A DNA stretch of 64,000 nt from Luteolibacter sp. SL250 (lineage in GTDB: Bacteria; Verrucomicrobiota; Verrucomicrobiia; Verrucomicrobiales; Akkermansiaceae). A program made the position numbers and the translations under genes. Every line of letters begins with the position of its first letter. Within the stretch, counting starts at the first letter, position 1. The stretch covers positions 4,216,001 to 4,280,000 of the forward strand of contig NZ_CP113054.1 in the NCBI RefSeq assembly GCF_026625605.1. Direction: 5' to 3'. Under the pieces are notes generated by a model. The model did not search any database. It was not told the DNA's origin and worked only from the letters and a program-made list of their open reading frames with translations. Below, in pieces: positions 54,034 through 63,017 of this stretch.

Positions 54034-54813
54034 GTGGAAGCGAACGACTACAAAGTCCGGCTGGAAATCTTCGAAGGTCCCCTGGACCTCCTGCTCTACC
54101 TGATCAAAAAGGACGAAGTCGACATCCACTCGATCTCCATCGAGCGGATCACCCGCCAGTACCTGGACTACATCAACACCTTCAAGCTGCTCAACATCGA
54201 CCTGGCGTCCGAGTTCATCGTCATGGCCGCCAACCTGATGTATCTGAAAAGCCGGACCCTCCTGCCCAGGGTGGACCAGCCGCCGGAAGAGGACGCGGAA
54301 GAGGATGATCCACGCTGGGAACTCATCCGCCAGCTCATCGAGTACAAGAAATTCAAGGACGCCGCCGGATTCCTCAGCCTGCGGGAGATCGAGCAGGAAG
54401 GCCGCTTCGCCCACCAACCGGACGCGCCGGAACAACCGGTGGAAGACACCGCCCCGCTCGCGGAGGTGTCCATCTTCGACCTCATCCGCGCCTTCCAGAA
54501 CGTCCTCAAGCGCTTCGAGGAGTCCCATGACTTCGGCGACATCATCGACGACCGCTATACCGTCGCGGACAAGATCGAGTTCCTGCTGGACCGCTTCCAG
54601 CCCGGACAGGCGCAGCGTTTCGACACCCTCTTCGCGTCCGCCACCACCAAGGCGGAGGTCATCGTCATGTTCCTCGCCGTGCTGGAACTCATGAAACTGA
54701 ACCAGTTCATGGTCCGGCAGAGCGAGCTGCTGGGCGAGATCGTCGTCGAGCGCAGGACCGTGCAGGCCACCAACGCGCTGGAAGCCGCGGAGACCGGCGC
54801 CGACGCGGAATGA
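54034..54813 (+). CDS. scpA: Segregation and condensation protein A (kleisin)
   Basis: The start is GTG at 54034 (VEANDYKVRLEIFEGPLDLLLYL), which matches the family N-terminus. It is 259 residues long. ScpA is the kleisin subunit of Smc-ScpAB condensin. The family signatures are FEGPLDLLLYLIKKDEVDIHSI, FIVMAANLMYLKSRTLLP and the C-terminal winged-helix region (TKAEVIVMFLAVLELMKLNQF). No scpB or smc gene is next to it; infA follows convergently. Confidence 0.93.
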   Translation: MEANDYKVRLEIFEGPLDLLLYLIKKDEVDIHSISIERITRQYLDYINTFKLLNIDLASEFIVMAANLMYLKSRTLLPRVDQPPEEDAEEDDPRWELIRQLIEYKKFKDAAGFLSLREIEQEGRFAHQPDAPEQPVEDTAPLAEVSIFDLIRAFQNVLKRFEESHDFGDIIDDRYTVADKIEFLLDRFQPGQAQRFDTLFASATTKAEVIVMFLAVLELMKLNQFMVRQSELLGEIVVERRTVQATNALEAAETGADAE

Positions 54814-54819
54814 CGGCAC

Positions 54820-54848
54820 AAAAAAGCCGCTTCCTGCGGGGAAGCGGC
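54820..54848 (-). terminator. Terminator of infA (also faces scpA)
   Basis: A perfect 9-bp stem (54826-54834 with 54840-54848, five-base loop) is followed on the minus strand by TTTTTT, so it serves infA. It lies 12 bp after the scpA stop codon and may help stop scpA too. Confidence 0.85.
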
Positions 54849-54863
54849 GTCTTGTTCAAGCCC

Positions 54864-55160
54864 TCAGCTCAGGCGGAAGACGATGCGCGCCTTCGACAGG
54901 TCATAGGGGGACATCTCCATCTTCACCTTGTCACCGACGACGAGGCGGATGAAACGCTTGCGCATCTTCCCGGAGATGTGGGCCAGGACTTCATGACCGC
55001 TCTCCAGCTTCACCCGGAACATGGTGCCGGCGAGAACCGACGAAATCTCACCCTCGACCTCCACTGCCTTTTCCTCCTCATCCTTGGTGGATCTTTTCGG
55101 AGGACCGTAACTACGGCCGCGACCGCGGGATGGACGACGTGACTGTGGACGCTGGGGCAT
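54864..55160 (-). CDS. infA: Translation initiation factor IF-1 with N-terminal basic extension, 98 aa
   Basis: The IF-1 OB fold spans about residues 28-98: [51 protein letters not shown], then KARIVFRL. It binds the 30S A site during initiation. Standard IF-1 is about 72 residues; here an extra 27-residue segment rich in Arg, Ser, Pro and Lys ([15 protein letters not shown]) precedes it. The ATG at 55160 was chosen because longer frames start inside unlikely sequence. Confidence 0.92.
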   Translation of the reverse strand: MPQRPQSRRPSRGRGRSYGPPKRSTKDEEEKAVEVEGEISSVLAGTMFRVKLESGHEVLAHISGKMRKRFIRLVVGDKVKMEMSPYDLSKARIVFRLS

Positions 55161-55410
55161 ATGGATGGATTGGGGATGGCACGGACGGGAAAACCGGATT
55201 GCCCGTGCCGACGCGCGGGATCCTACCGGATGCCGGGACACGGCACAATCCCAAAGTGGACGGTGCCTCAGGGGCGGATACGTCACCCTCCGGCGGCTCC
55301 TTGCAACGAATGAACGGGACGCTTGCCAAGCCTGCCGGTTGGGGCCATTTTCCAGTCGTTCCGCCACGCTGTTGTGGCCCACTCAAAAAAAACCGAAGCC
55401 GTTTCCTACC

Positions 55411-56793
55411 ATGCCTGAGATCACCGAAAAGGACCTTTCAGCCACTCTCAAACCCTTGTGGCTCAAAGCCCTTACCGCCGTCCAGACCTCCAATCTGACC
55501 TATGGGATCAGCCTTCTCCAAGCCATTCTCAAGGACGCCCCCGGTTTCATCGAAGGGCGGAAACTCCTGCGCAAGATCGAGGTCCAGCACACCGGCGGCG
55601 TCAAAAAGAAGGCCGCGGGCCTGTTCGGCCTGCAGACCGGCGGTGGCTCGAAAGCCGCCGGCCAGGCGAAGAAGGACCCTCTCGCCGCACTGCCCGTCAT
55701 CGAAAAGGAACTCGAGGAAGACCCCTACAACGAGGCCTCCAACGACCTCCTCTTCGAAACCTGCCTGAAGCTGGAAATGTATGAGACGGCGGCATTCGCC
55801 CTCGAGACCATCCGCAAGGGCCACCCGGAGAACGCCAAGCTGCTCCACAAGCTCGCGGACCACTACCTTTCCCGCGACCAGCCGCTCCAGGCATCCGAAG
55901 TCTACACCGACATCGTGAAGCACCACCCGACCGACTCCGCCGCCATCAAGGGCGCGAAGGATGCGTCCGCGAAGGCTTCCATGCAGAAGCAGAAGTGGGA
56001 TGAGAACGCGGACATGCGCTCCCTCATGAAGAACGCCGGCCAGACCGAGGAGCTCGAAAAGGCATCCCGGACCGGTCTGACCAAGGAGCAGCTCGAGGAA
56101 CGCCGCGACCGCATCGTCGAGCGTTACAACGAGGACTCCAACAACCTCGCCACCGTCAAGGACCTCGCCTTCGTCTATGAGCAGCTCGAGGACTGGCACA
56201 ACGCCCACACCTTCTACGGCTGGGCCCACACCCTCAGCAACGGTGACGTCGCCCTAGCGACGAAGGCCACCACCATGAAGGACAAGGCCGCCGAGGCCGA
56301 CCTCAAGGCCCTCGAGGAAGCCGCCGCCGCGGATCCTTCCAACCCGGAACTCCAGGCATCCCTGGAAGCCCGCAAGGCGGAGCGCATCAGCGAGCAGGTC
56401 GATGAAGCGAAACGTCGTGTCGAACAGAACCCGACCGACCCGACCCTGCGCTTCGAACTCGGCCAGGCCCTCTTCAACGCAGGGGACTACAGCGGCGCCA
56501 TCCCGCAGCTCCAGCAGGCGAAGCGGAACCCGCACATCCAGTCGAAGGTGCTCCTCCTGCTCGGACGCACCTTCAAGGCGAAGGGCATGTTCGACATGGC
56601 GGCCAAGCAACTCGCCGACGCCCTCGCCGACATGGTGGCCATGGACAACATCAAGAAGGAAGTCCTCTACGAAAAGGGCATGATCCACGACGAGATGGGC
56701 GACAAGGAGAACGCGCTCGATTCCTTCAAGCAGATCTACGAAGTGGACTACGGCTACCGCGACGTCGCCCACCGCGTGGAGTCGTCCTACTGA
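55411..56793 (+). CDS. TPR-repeat protein, 460 aa
   Basis: It has no signal peptide and begins MPEITEKDLSATLKPLW. Helical TPR-like pairs recur through the protein (DPYNEASNDLLFETCLKL, HPENAKLLHKLADHYLSRD, NPTDPTLRFELGQALFNAG, SKVLLLLGRTFKAKG). A Lys-rich spacer lies at 65-95 and a charged coil at about 210-260. It is probably a cytoplasmic scaffold. It is divergent from infA with 250 bp between, and ends in a terminator. Confidence 0.82.
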   Translation: MPEITEKDLSATLKPLWLKALTAVQTSNLTYGISLLQAILKDAPGFIEGRKLLRKIEVQHTGGVKKKAAGLFGLQTGGGSKAAGQAKKDPLAALPVIEKELEEDPYNEASNDLLFETCLKLEMYETAAFALETIRKGHPENAKLLHKLADHYLSRDQPLQASEVYTDIVKHHPTDSAAIKGAKDASAKASMQKQKWDENADMRSLMKNAGQTEELEKASRTGLTKEQLEERRDRIVERYNEDSNNLATVKDLAFVYEQLEDWHNAHTFYGWAHTLSNGDVALATKATTMKDKAAEADLKALEEAAAADPSNPELQASLEARKAERISEQVDEAKRRVEQNPTDPTLRFELGQALFNAGDYSGAIPQLQQAKRNPHIQSKVLLLLGRTFKAKGMFDMAAKQLADALADMVAMDNIKKEVLYEKGMIHDEMGDKENALDSFKQIYEVDYGYRDVAHRVESSY

Positions 56794-56817
56794 CCCCACG
56801 CCCCGTTCCATTCATGG

Positions 56818-56857
56818 AAGGCATCCCCACGCGAGTGGCGGATGCCTTTTCCTTTTC
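56818..56857 (+). terminator. Terminator of the 460-aa TPR gene
   Basis: AAGGCATCC (56818-56826) pairs with GGATGCCTT with an inner CCAC/GTGG stem, and a TTTTCCTTTT tract follows. It lies 25 bp after the stop codon. Confidence 0.8.
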
Positions 56858-56890
56858 ACGCGGCCCACACCCGCGGCCACCGGCGGCGGA

Positions 56891-57931
56891 TCATCCGCCT
56901 GCTCCGTCAGCCGGCTCATCCCCGACCAACCAGTCGTGGGCGAGCACCCGTTTGATCACGAACTGCCGGCCGTCCGCTCCTTCCGCCCTCCCCAGCACCA
57001 CGGTCACCCGGGCCATCTTCCGGATGTCGAGCAGGGAGAGGATCGCGCGGTCCTGGTCGCCGCCCTTCTTGCAGTAGCCGAAAAGCAGGCGGTCCACATC
57101 CGGGGAGGCCACGCCATAGCAGGTCCAGCCATCCGCTTCGCTGAACGGACCGTTGAAATACTGGTCCCGCTCCACGTACACCCTGACCACGGCGCTCTCC
57201 GCCTTTCCGGAGAGCAGGTCCCCCCATGAGGGAACCGCCATCCTGGAGAATGCCGGGAAATCCATCTTCCACCGCCCGGTGCCATCCGGAGTGAACAAGG
57301 CGATGCGGTTCCCCTTCTTCCCGTCCTTTTCGGAGGAAACCACCACTCCCGCCATATCCTCCCGCGGGCTGTCCAGACGCGCCATCACATCATAACCGGT
57401 GATGGAACCCTCCCGATCCTCCAGCACCTTCAGGAACTCCCCCACCTCCGCCGCAGGCACCGGCCCCGGGTCGATCACCTGCAGGATCTCCGCATCCGTC
57501 CTGGCCGCCAGCGCCTCCGTCGCGAGAGCCACGGCATCCGCGTCCCCCAATTTCTTCGTTTCCACGGGCTTGTCGATGCGGACCAAATCCGCGGCCTTTC
57601 CACCAGCAGCAGCCGCATCTTTCCTGCCGTCTCCCTCCGACTTCAGCCAGAGGAAGAGCGCCATGGTGATCACCACGATCCCACCCGCGCCCAGAAGCAT
57701 CGTCCAGATCATCATCGCGGACTTCGTCCGCTTGTCATCCTTCCCGTCCGGGTATCTGCCATCGTCCGGGACACGCCGCCTGCGGCGCTCCCCCTTTGAG
57801 GACGGCGCGGAATGGGTGGTCGTTTCCGGAAGGTGGCCGGAGGCCCTGTGGAAACCGCCCAAGCCAGGATCCTCCCCCCTCGTACGCCTGGCACCGGAGC
57901 CGACGTCCCTGGATATGCCTTTGTCTTTCAT
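56891..57931 (-). CDS. Membrane-anchored hypothetical protein, 346 aa
   Basis: A cytoplasmic Arg/Lys/Asp-rich N-terminus of about 70 residues leads to a single membrane helix (73-96, MIWTMLLGAGGIVVITMALFLWL). The extracytoplasmic portion has helical and beta segments (DADAVALATEALAARTDAEI, SITGYDVMARLDSP, FSEADGWTCYGVASPDVDRL). It is not recognised. It is followed on the minus strand by a possible terminator region facing the TPR gene. Confidence 0.68.
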   Translation of the reverse strand: MKDKGISRDVGSGARRTRGEDPGLGGFHRASGHLPETTTHSAPSSKGERRRRRVPDDGRYPDGKDDKRTKSAMMIWTMLLGAGGIVVITMALFLWLKSEGDGRKDAAAAGGKAADLVRIDKPVETKKLGDADAVALATEALAARTDAEILQVIDPGPVPAAEVGEFLKVLEDREGSITGYDVMARLDSPREDMAGVVVSSEKDGKKGNRIALFTPDGTGRWKMDFPAFSRMAVPSWGDLLSGKAESAVVRVYVERDQYFNGPFSEADGWTCYGVASPDVDRLLFGYCKKGGDQDRAILSLLDIRKMARVTVVLGRAEGADGRQFVIKRVLAHDWLVGDEPADGAGG

Positions 57932-57961
57932 CGGAACGTGCTGGAGGGGCGGGAAACCAGA

Positions 57962-58468
57962 TCAGCGGGGATACACCGTGATCCGGGTCTTCTCATACCG
58001 GTCATCCGGACGGAACAACCAGCCGGGGTTCCGGTCCACCACCTCATACCCGGTCAGCATGAACTCCTGCAGGAACTGGTTGCTGTTCGGGTCATAGGCT
58101 TCATTGCCCGTGTAGTGGCCGCGGATGCGGTACTCATAGTTGTTGTCGAAGGCGTAGCGCTGCCCCGGCGGCCCCGCCTCCGGCAGGCGGTCCGGGCTTT
58201 TCATGCGGTCCTCGCGGAAGATCACGAGCTTCGCCTTGCTCCACGGCTGGCGGGGCTTCTTCAGATAGCCCCAGAAACGCGTCTTCTCGACGTAGTAACG
58301 GCGGCCATAGTAGAAATCCCCCGTCGCTTCGTTCGCGACCTTGGCGTTGCGCTCCTCCATCGTCGGGCCACCCATGTTGCCCGTGCCCATCCGGCCGGAT
58401 CCGGCGCACTGCGTCAGGACGAAACATCCCGCCGCCACCACGAAAGCGCGTATCAACTGATTCAGCAT
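57962..58468 (-). CDS. Lipoprotein, 168 aa
   Basis: The signal is MLNQLIRAFVVAAGCFVLTQC with the lipobox LTQC. A Gly/Met-rich linker is followed by a domain with many Tyr and Arg (GDFYYGRRYYVEKTRFWGYLKKP) and a C-terminal YEKTRITVYPR. It is not recognised. It lies just before the divergent pdxA gene. Confidence 0.7.
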   Translation of the reverse strand: MLNQLIRAFVVAAGCFVLTQCAGSGRMGTGNMGGPTMEERNAKVANEATGDFYYGRRYYVEKTRFWGYLKKPRQPWSKAKLVIFREDRMKSPDRLPEAGPPGQRYAFDNNYEYRIRGHYTGNEAYDPNSNQFLQEFMLTGYEVVDRNPGWLFRPDDRYEKTRITVYPR

Positions 58469-58572
58469 GGGGCGCAGGCTAGCCCTCCCCCCTCCGCCCC
58501 CGCAAGCCCGTACCGGTGGCGATTACGATTTCATCTCTTGGCATCCGCCGCGCCACGCCCGAAGGTCCCGGC

Positions 58573-59430
58573 ATGCCACGCATCCTCATCACCGCCGGAG
58601 ATCCGGCCGGCATCGGCCCGGAAGTGATCGGCAAGGCGCTCTCCTCCGGAAAACTCCCGGCGGGGTTCGACTTCGAGATCCTCGGTGACACCACGGCGGG
58701 CACCCCGGGAAAGCCGGACCGCCGCTCCGCGGAAGCCGCCCTGGCCGGCCTGCAGGAAGCCGCCGCCCGGCTGAAGGACGGCACCGGGGACGCGGTGGTG
58801 ACCGCCCCTGTTTCAAAGGAGGCGCTCCAGTCCGTGGGCTTCACCTTTCCCGGCCAGACGGAGTTCTTCGCGGATGCCTTCGGCGTGGAGGACTTCGGCA
58901 TGCTGCTCACCGGAGAGCGCCTGACCGTGGGCCTGGCCACCATCCATGAGCCGCTGAAGTCCATCCCCACCCTCCTCACCCCGGAGAAAATCATCCGCAT
59001 CTCACGGCTGACCGCCGCCTTTCTCAGCCGCCGCGGCATCACCCGCCCACGCATCGCCCTGGCCGGACTCAATCCCCACGCCGGAGAGAACGGTGCCTTC
59101 GGCGACGAGGAACGGACCATCATTTCCCCCGCGCTCGGCATCCTCCGCGCGGATGGTGACGCGGAATACACCGGCCCCGCCGTCCCGGACGCCATCTTCC
59201 GCGAAGCGACGCTGGGCTCCCAGGATGCGGTCATCGCCATGTACCATGACCAGGGGCTCATCCCGCTGAAGCTCCTCGATTTCGACACCGCCGTGAATGT
59301 GACGCTCGGCCTGCCGAAGCCGCGGACCAGCCCGGACCATGGCACCGCCTATGGCATCGCCGGAAAAAACATCGCGGATCCGTCCTCGATGATCGCCGCC
59401 ATCCGCCTGGCGTGCGAACTGGCACGGTGA
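58573..59430 (+). CDS. pdxA: 4-hydroxythreonine-4-phosphate dehydrogenase
   Basis: It oxidises 4-phosphohydroxy-L-threonine for pyridoxal 5'-phosphate synthesis. MPRILITAGDPAGIGPEV is the family N-terminus. Metal-ligand histidines are in TIHEPL, GLNPHAGE and MYHDQG, and TSPDHGTAYGIAGKNIADP is the C-terminal signature. At 285 residues it is somewhat shorter than the usual 320-330, with a trimmed region between the N-terminal strand and TAPVSKEAL. The ATG at 58573 was chosen for that signature. Confidence 0.93.
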   Translation: MPRILITAGDPAGIGPEVIGKALSSGKLPAGFDFEILGDTTAGTPGKPDRRSAEAALAGLQEAAARLKDGTGDAVVTAPVSKEALQSVGFTFPGQTEFFADAFGVEDFGMLLTGERLTVGLATIHEPLKSIPTLLTPEKIIRISRLTAAFLSRRGITRPRIALAGLNPHAGENGAFGDEERTIISPALGILRADGDAEYTGPAVPDAIFREATLGSQDAVIAMYHDQGLIPLKLLDFDTAVNVTLGLPKPRTSPDHGTAYGIAGKNIADPSSMIAAIRLACELAR

Positions 59431-59440
59431 GCCCCGGCCT

Positions 59441-60673
59441 TCAACCTGCGGACGGCTTCTGGGCCACCCCGCGGTAGAAGACCGCGAAGCCGGCGAAGCA
59501 CACCGCGATCATCGCCGTCAGGATACCCCAGAAATCCATCCAGCCGTCCCCGGAACCATCCACCAGCATCCGCCGCAGGCCACCGCAGACCCAGGCACCC
59601 ACACAAGGCCCGAGGCCTCCGGAAACAAAGGCGAGCAGCCCCTGCGCCTGCCCCCGCATGCCCGGATCCACCCTGCGGTCCAGGAACACCTGAGCGGTGA
59701 TGAAGTAGAGGGTATAGCAGACCCCGTGGAGACCCACCCCCGCCAGGTGCCATGCCCATGCGCCCGTGTGGCCGGACCACGCGCTCATCCCGTACCTCAG
59801 CACCGAAAGCCCCATCGCCCACAGCAGGATGGTCTTGATCCGGAAGCGGGTCATCAGCACGCCGACGAACAACATGGCCACCAACTCCGTCACCTGCCCC
59901 ATCGTCATCGTGGCGGTGGGCCGCGGGTCCCCCAGCCAGCGGAACATCTCCGCGCCATACATGTAGAATGCCGCCAGCGGGATGGAGAACAATGTCGTGA
60001 CCACGAAGAACACCAGATGGTCGCGCTGCTTCAGGAGGCCGAACGCGTCGAACCCCAGCAGGCTCTTCCACGAAACGCCTTTCCCCAACGGTGGCGTGAA
60101 TGGCAGCAGGCAGCCGACGATGGCGGTGGCGATCCGTGCCACGGTGGCCGCATAACCGGCCTCCACGCTCATGTCCGCATGCAGGATGTAGCTGCCGATC
60201 CCGCCCCCTGCCATCCAGCCGATGGTCGCCGCCATCCGCACCAACGGGTAATCCCTTTCCCCATGTTTCAGGTGGCTCAGGGAAATCACCGCCAGCAGGC
60301 TCCACATCGGCCCGGAACACAGCGAATAGGCCCCCAGCAGGAAGATGAACCACCACGGACTCCAGCCCAGGTCCAGGCTCCGGAACGCGGAGAAAAGGAA
60401 CACCGCACCGACCATCCCGCTCCACGCGAACAGGCGGTTCGCCGCCATCCTCTGGTCCGCCAGCGCCCCGCCGATCAATGGGGAAACCAGCGCGCACAAC
60501 GGCGGCACCATGAACGCCAGCGCCACCCACTGGGAGATTCCCAGTTCGCGGAAGATGTTCGTGAGCGACGGGATCCAGAACCCCGACGTCATCCCATGGA
60601 AAAAGAAAGCGAACCACAGCACGGCGAAGGACCCTCCGCCCGGTATCCGCTGTTCGAGTTGCTCCTTCCCCAC
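59441..60673 (-). CDS. MFS transporter, nucleoside:H+ symporter-like, 410 aa
   Basis: About twelve membrane helices are visible. FFFHGMTSGFWIPSLTNIF near the start, ALADQRMAANRLFAW between the second and third helices, and TMTMGQVTELVAMLFVGVLMTRF and FITAQVFLDRRVDPGMRGQAQGLLAF in the C-terminal half match the nucleoside:H+ symporter branch of the MFS. It probably imports nucleosides. It is convergent with pdxA and divergent from lexA; the lexA operator lies in the gap. Confidence 0.82.
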   Translation of the reverse strand: MGKEQLEQRIPGGGSFAVLWFAFFFHGMTSGFWIPSLTNIFRELGISQWVALAFMVPPLCALVSPLIGGALADQRMAANRLFAWSGMVGAVFLFSAFRSLDLGWSPWWFIFLLGAYSLCSGPMWSLLAVISLSHLKHGERDYPLVRMAATIGWMAGGGIGSYILHADMSVEAGYAATVARIATAIVGCLLPFTPPLGKGVSWKSLLGFDAFGLLKQRDHLVFFVVTTLFSIPLAAFYMYGAEMFRWLGDPRPTATMTMGQVTELVAMLFVGVLMTRFRIKTILLWAMGLSVLRYGMSAWSGHTGAWAWHLAGVGLHGVCYTLYFITAQVFLDRRVDPGMRGQAQGLLAFVSGGLGPCVGAWVCGGLRRMLVDGSGDGWMDFWGILTAMIAVCFAGFAVFYRGVAQKPSAG

Positions 60674-60788
60674 GGCCCGAACTCAATCCACCGGAGGGAG
60701 GCATATCCAGCCGATTCCATGGAACCGGCGGGGAAGCCCATGAAATATTCCGCTCTTTTGCGCTTGCGGAGAGCGGTGGTTTTTACAT

Positions 60789-60802
60789 TGTTCTTTGGAA
60801 CA
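60789..60802 (+). promoter_or_regulatory. LexA operator candidate (TGTTC-N4-GAACA)
   Basis: TGTTCTTTGGAACA is a perfect palindrome 16 bp upstream of the lexA start. A second half-match, GAACACTGTTC, overlaps it. This matches the palindrome that I recall as the Verrucomicrobia LexA motif, so lexA is probably self-repressed. Confidence 0.8.
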
Positions 60803-60818
60803 CTGTTCAAACACTCCC

Positions 60819-61433
60819 ATGACGAACCAACTCACCTCCCGCCAGCAAGAGATCCTGGAATATCTCCGCAATGCCCAACGGCGGACCGGCGTGATGCCGT
60901 CCACCAGGGAGATCCAGCATTACTTCCAGTTTGCCAGCCAGACCGCGGCCATGAGCCATCTCCGCGCGCTGGAGCGCAAGGGCGTGATCCAGCGCCTGCC
61001 CGGAAAGGCCCGTGCCGTCATCTTTCCGGAGGAACTGGACCGCGCGGAGATCATCGACATTCCCATCTACGGCAGCATCGCCGCCGGCATGTCCCAGGAT
61101 GCGGAACCGGAGCGTGAAGGCTGCGTTTCCATCGACGTCACCTCCATCGGCATCCCGCGGCACGCCCGGACCTTCGCCCTCAAGGTCCGCGGGGACTCCA
61201 TGATCGACGCCCACATCTGCCACGGTGACACCGTCATCCTCGAGTTCCGCGAACCGCGGAAAGGCGACATCGTCGCGGCCCTCATCGACGGTGAGACCAC
61301 GTTGAAACGCTACGTCATCGACAAAGGCCGCCCCTTCCTGCACGCGGAGAATCCGGACTACCCGGACCTCATCCCCGCCCGTGAACTGATCATCCAGGGG
61401 GTGATGGTCGCGCTGCTCCGGCACGCAGCCTGA
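60819..61433 (+). CDS. lexA: LexA repressor
   Basis: At 204 residues it has the standard plan. A winged-helix N-terminus (LTSRQQEILEYLRNAQRRTGVMPSTREI, then LRALERKGVI) is followed by a self-cleaving peptidase with the Ala-Gly site (IAAGMSQD), the nucleophile in VRGDSMID (about Ser127) and the Lys base in TTLKRYVI (about Lys163). RecA filament triggers autocleavage and derepresses SOS genes. The start was set at MTNQLTS, downstream of the operator. Confidence 0.95.
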   Translation: MTNQLTSRQQEILEYLRNAQRRTGVMPSTREIQHYFQFASQTAAMSHLRALERKGVIQRLPGKARAVIFPEELDRAEIIDIPIYGSIAAGMSQDAEPEREGCVSIDVTSIGIPRHARTFALKVRGDSMIDAHICHGDTVILEFREPRKGDIVAALIDGETTLKRYVIDKGRPFLHAENPDYPDLIPARELIIQGVMVALLRHAA

Positions 61434-61490
61434 GAGCTTCACAGTTGTTGACTCGCATTCAATGGTTTGTTAGGACTACCAAAGCAAACC

Positions 61491-63017
61491 GTGGTTCCCT
61501 CCCTCACGTTCTTCTGTCCCGCCTGCAAGTCGCGGCTCACCGTGCCCCTCAGCATGGCCGGAGTCCGCGGGCCATGCCCCATTTGTTCCAGCTTCATCGA
61601 GGCTCCCCAGCCGCCGGTGTCCGCGGCACCCACACAGGCCGTCCAGCAGGCACCACAGCACTACGGTCCGCCTGCCCAGCAGGCACCACCGTACTACACG
61701 CCGCCTGCACAGCCCTACGCGCCGCCCGCACAGCCCTACGCGCCGCCTGCACAGCCCTACGCGCCGCCCGCACAGCCCGCGCCCCAGCAGTACGTTCCAC
61801 CGGCACAGCCAGCCCCCCAACAGTACGCTCCCCCCGCACAGCAGACGCCACATCACCACGCCCCTCCCTACGCTCCACCCCAGGATGCGCCGCCTTCCTC
61901 CCATCCCCAGCAGGGAACGCTGCCGCCACCGCGAAGCACTTCCGCCGGCCCCTCGGTCGTCAAGGTGGAACCGCGGGGCAACCGGCTGCGCTCCACCGAG
62001 CACCAGGAAATCGTCGCACGCCCCATCAGCGAACGCCAGGGCGCCGGGCAGCCACAAGTTGAAGGCCGGGACTACCGCCCGTTGCCAACCCGGTCGAGGA
62101 TCACTTCACGGCTCCTCATCAGCGGAGCCGCCCTGCTGCTCATGGTCGGGGTATCCGCGGGATTGATCCTTCTCTCCCGGGAAGATCCGGAAGCGACAGC
62201 CCCCCCGGTGACCCCATCCCAGCCCCGTGCCACCAAGCCTGATCCGGAGCCCTCCAGCGCCCCTGAAACGGCCCGCAACACCGCACCTGCCCCTACCCCT
62301 CCAGGTCCCGCCACACCGGCCACCCCACCCACCCCTGGGACACCACCCGCACCTGAGCCACCCCACCCCGGAACCGCCGCGATGGAGGTGGTGGAGAAGT
62401 TCCTCGCCGCCTCGAATCTGGACGCCCGCCTGCCCCTCATCGACACCCAGACCCCGCCGGCTGATCTCCAGGATTCCATCCTGGCCAAGCCCTTCCCGCC
62501 CGATCCCACCGTGGCTCCGGAAGTCCAGGAGACAAATCCGGACGACTCGATGGATTTCTACTACGCGGTGGATTTCAAGGATGCGGCCGGAAAGACACAT
62601 CCGGAGCTGCTGCTGGTCCACACTCCCGCAGGCGGATCACCCAAAGTCATCGTCGATCCATTCCTCGACAGCTTCGGAGGGCGTCTGGCCGCCTTTGCAA
62701 GCCAGCCGTCGGACAAGATCCGCTCGTTCCAGTCAGTCATCTCCGCCGTCGCCCAGACCACCGCCGACCGCAACGTGCCCGACCACGAGAACAAGCTCCG
62801 CCTGAAGCTGCTGCCGCGCGACAACGAAAAGGAAATCACCAGCGCCTACTTCACCAAAGGCTCGAAACTCGGCCAGATGCTGATCACCGAAGGTTCCGGC
62901 TTCCGCTACGGCCAGGCGCGCACCGCCAGGGTGACCCTCCGCTGGAACAAGGAAGAGGATCCCGCGAATCCCTATCTGGAAGTGACCGACATCAAGGAGT
63001 TCCGCTGGAATCCTTGA
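61491..63017 (+). CDS. Zinc-ribbon, Pro-rich, single-pass membrane protein, about 508 aa
   Basis: The start is uncertain: GTG at 61491 gives MVPSLTFFCPAC, and a TTG lies at 61467. The N-terminal zinc ribbon reads FFCPACKSRLTVP then CPICSSFIE. A low-complexity region (repeats of AQPYAPP) follows, then a TM helix at about 210-235 (LLISGAALLLMVGVSAGLILL). The C-terminal part has a Pro-rich linker and a globular domain (residues about 300-508). Such proteins link a cytoplasmic ribbon to an extracytoplasmic domain. It overlaps the convergent rhodanese gene by 26 bp. Confidence 0.72.
   Translation: MVPSLTFFCPACKSRLTVPLSMAGVRGPCPICSSFIEAPQPPVSAAPTQAVQQAPQHYGPPAQQAPPYYTPPAQPYAPPAQPYAPPAQPYAPPAQPAPQQYVPPAQPAPQQYAPPAQQTPHHHAPPYAPPQDAPPSSHPQQGTLPPPRSTSAGPSVVKVEPRGNRLRSTEHQEIVARPISERQGAGQPQVEGRDYRPLPTRSRITSRLLISGAALLLMVGVSAGLILLSREDPEATAPPVTPSQPRATKPDPEPSSAPETARNTAPAPTPPGPATPATPPTPGTPPAPEPPHPGTAAMEVVEKFLAASNLDARLPLIDTQTPPADLQDSILAKPFPPDPTVAPEVQETNPDDSMDFYYAVDFKDAAGKTHPELLLVHTPAGGSPKVIVDPFLDSFGGRLAAFASQPSDKIRSFQSVISAVAQTTADRNVPDHENKLRLKLLPRDNEKEITSAYFTKGSKLGQMLITEGSGFRYGQARTARVTLRWNKEEDPANPYLEVTDIKEFRWNP

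Noticed and set aside
54864-55382. Extension of infA to 55382
   Set aside because: The added 74 residues have no IF-1 homology and run into the divergent spacer before the TPR gene.
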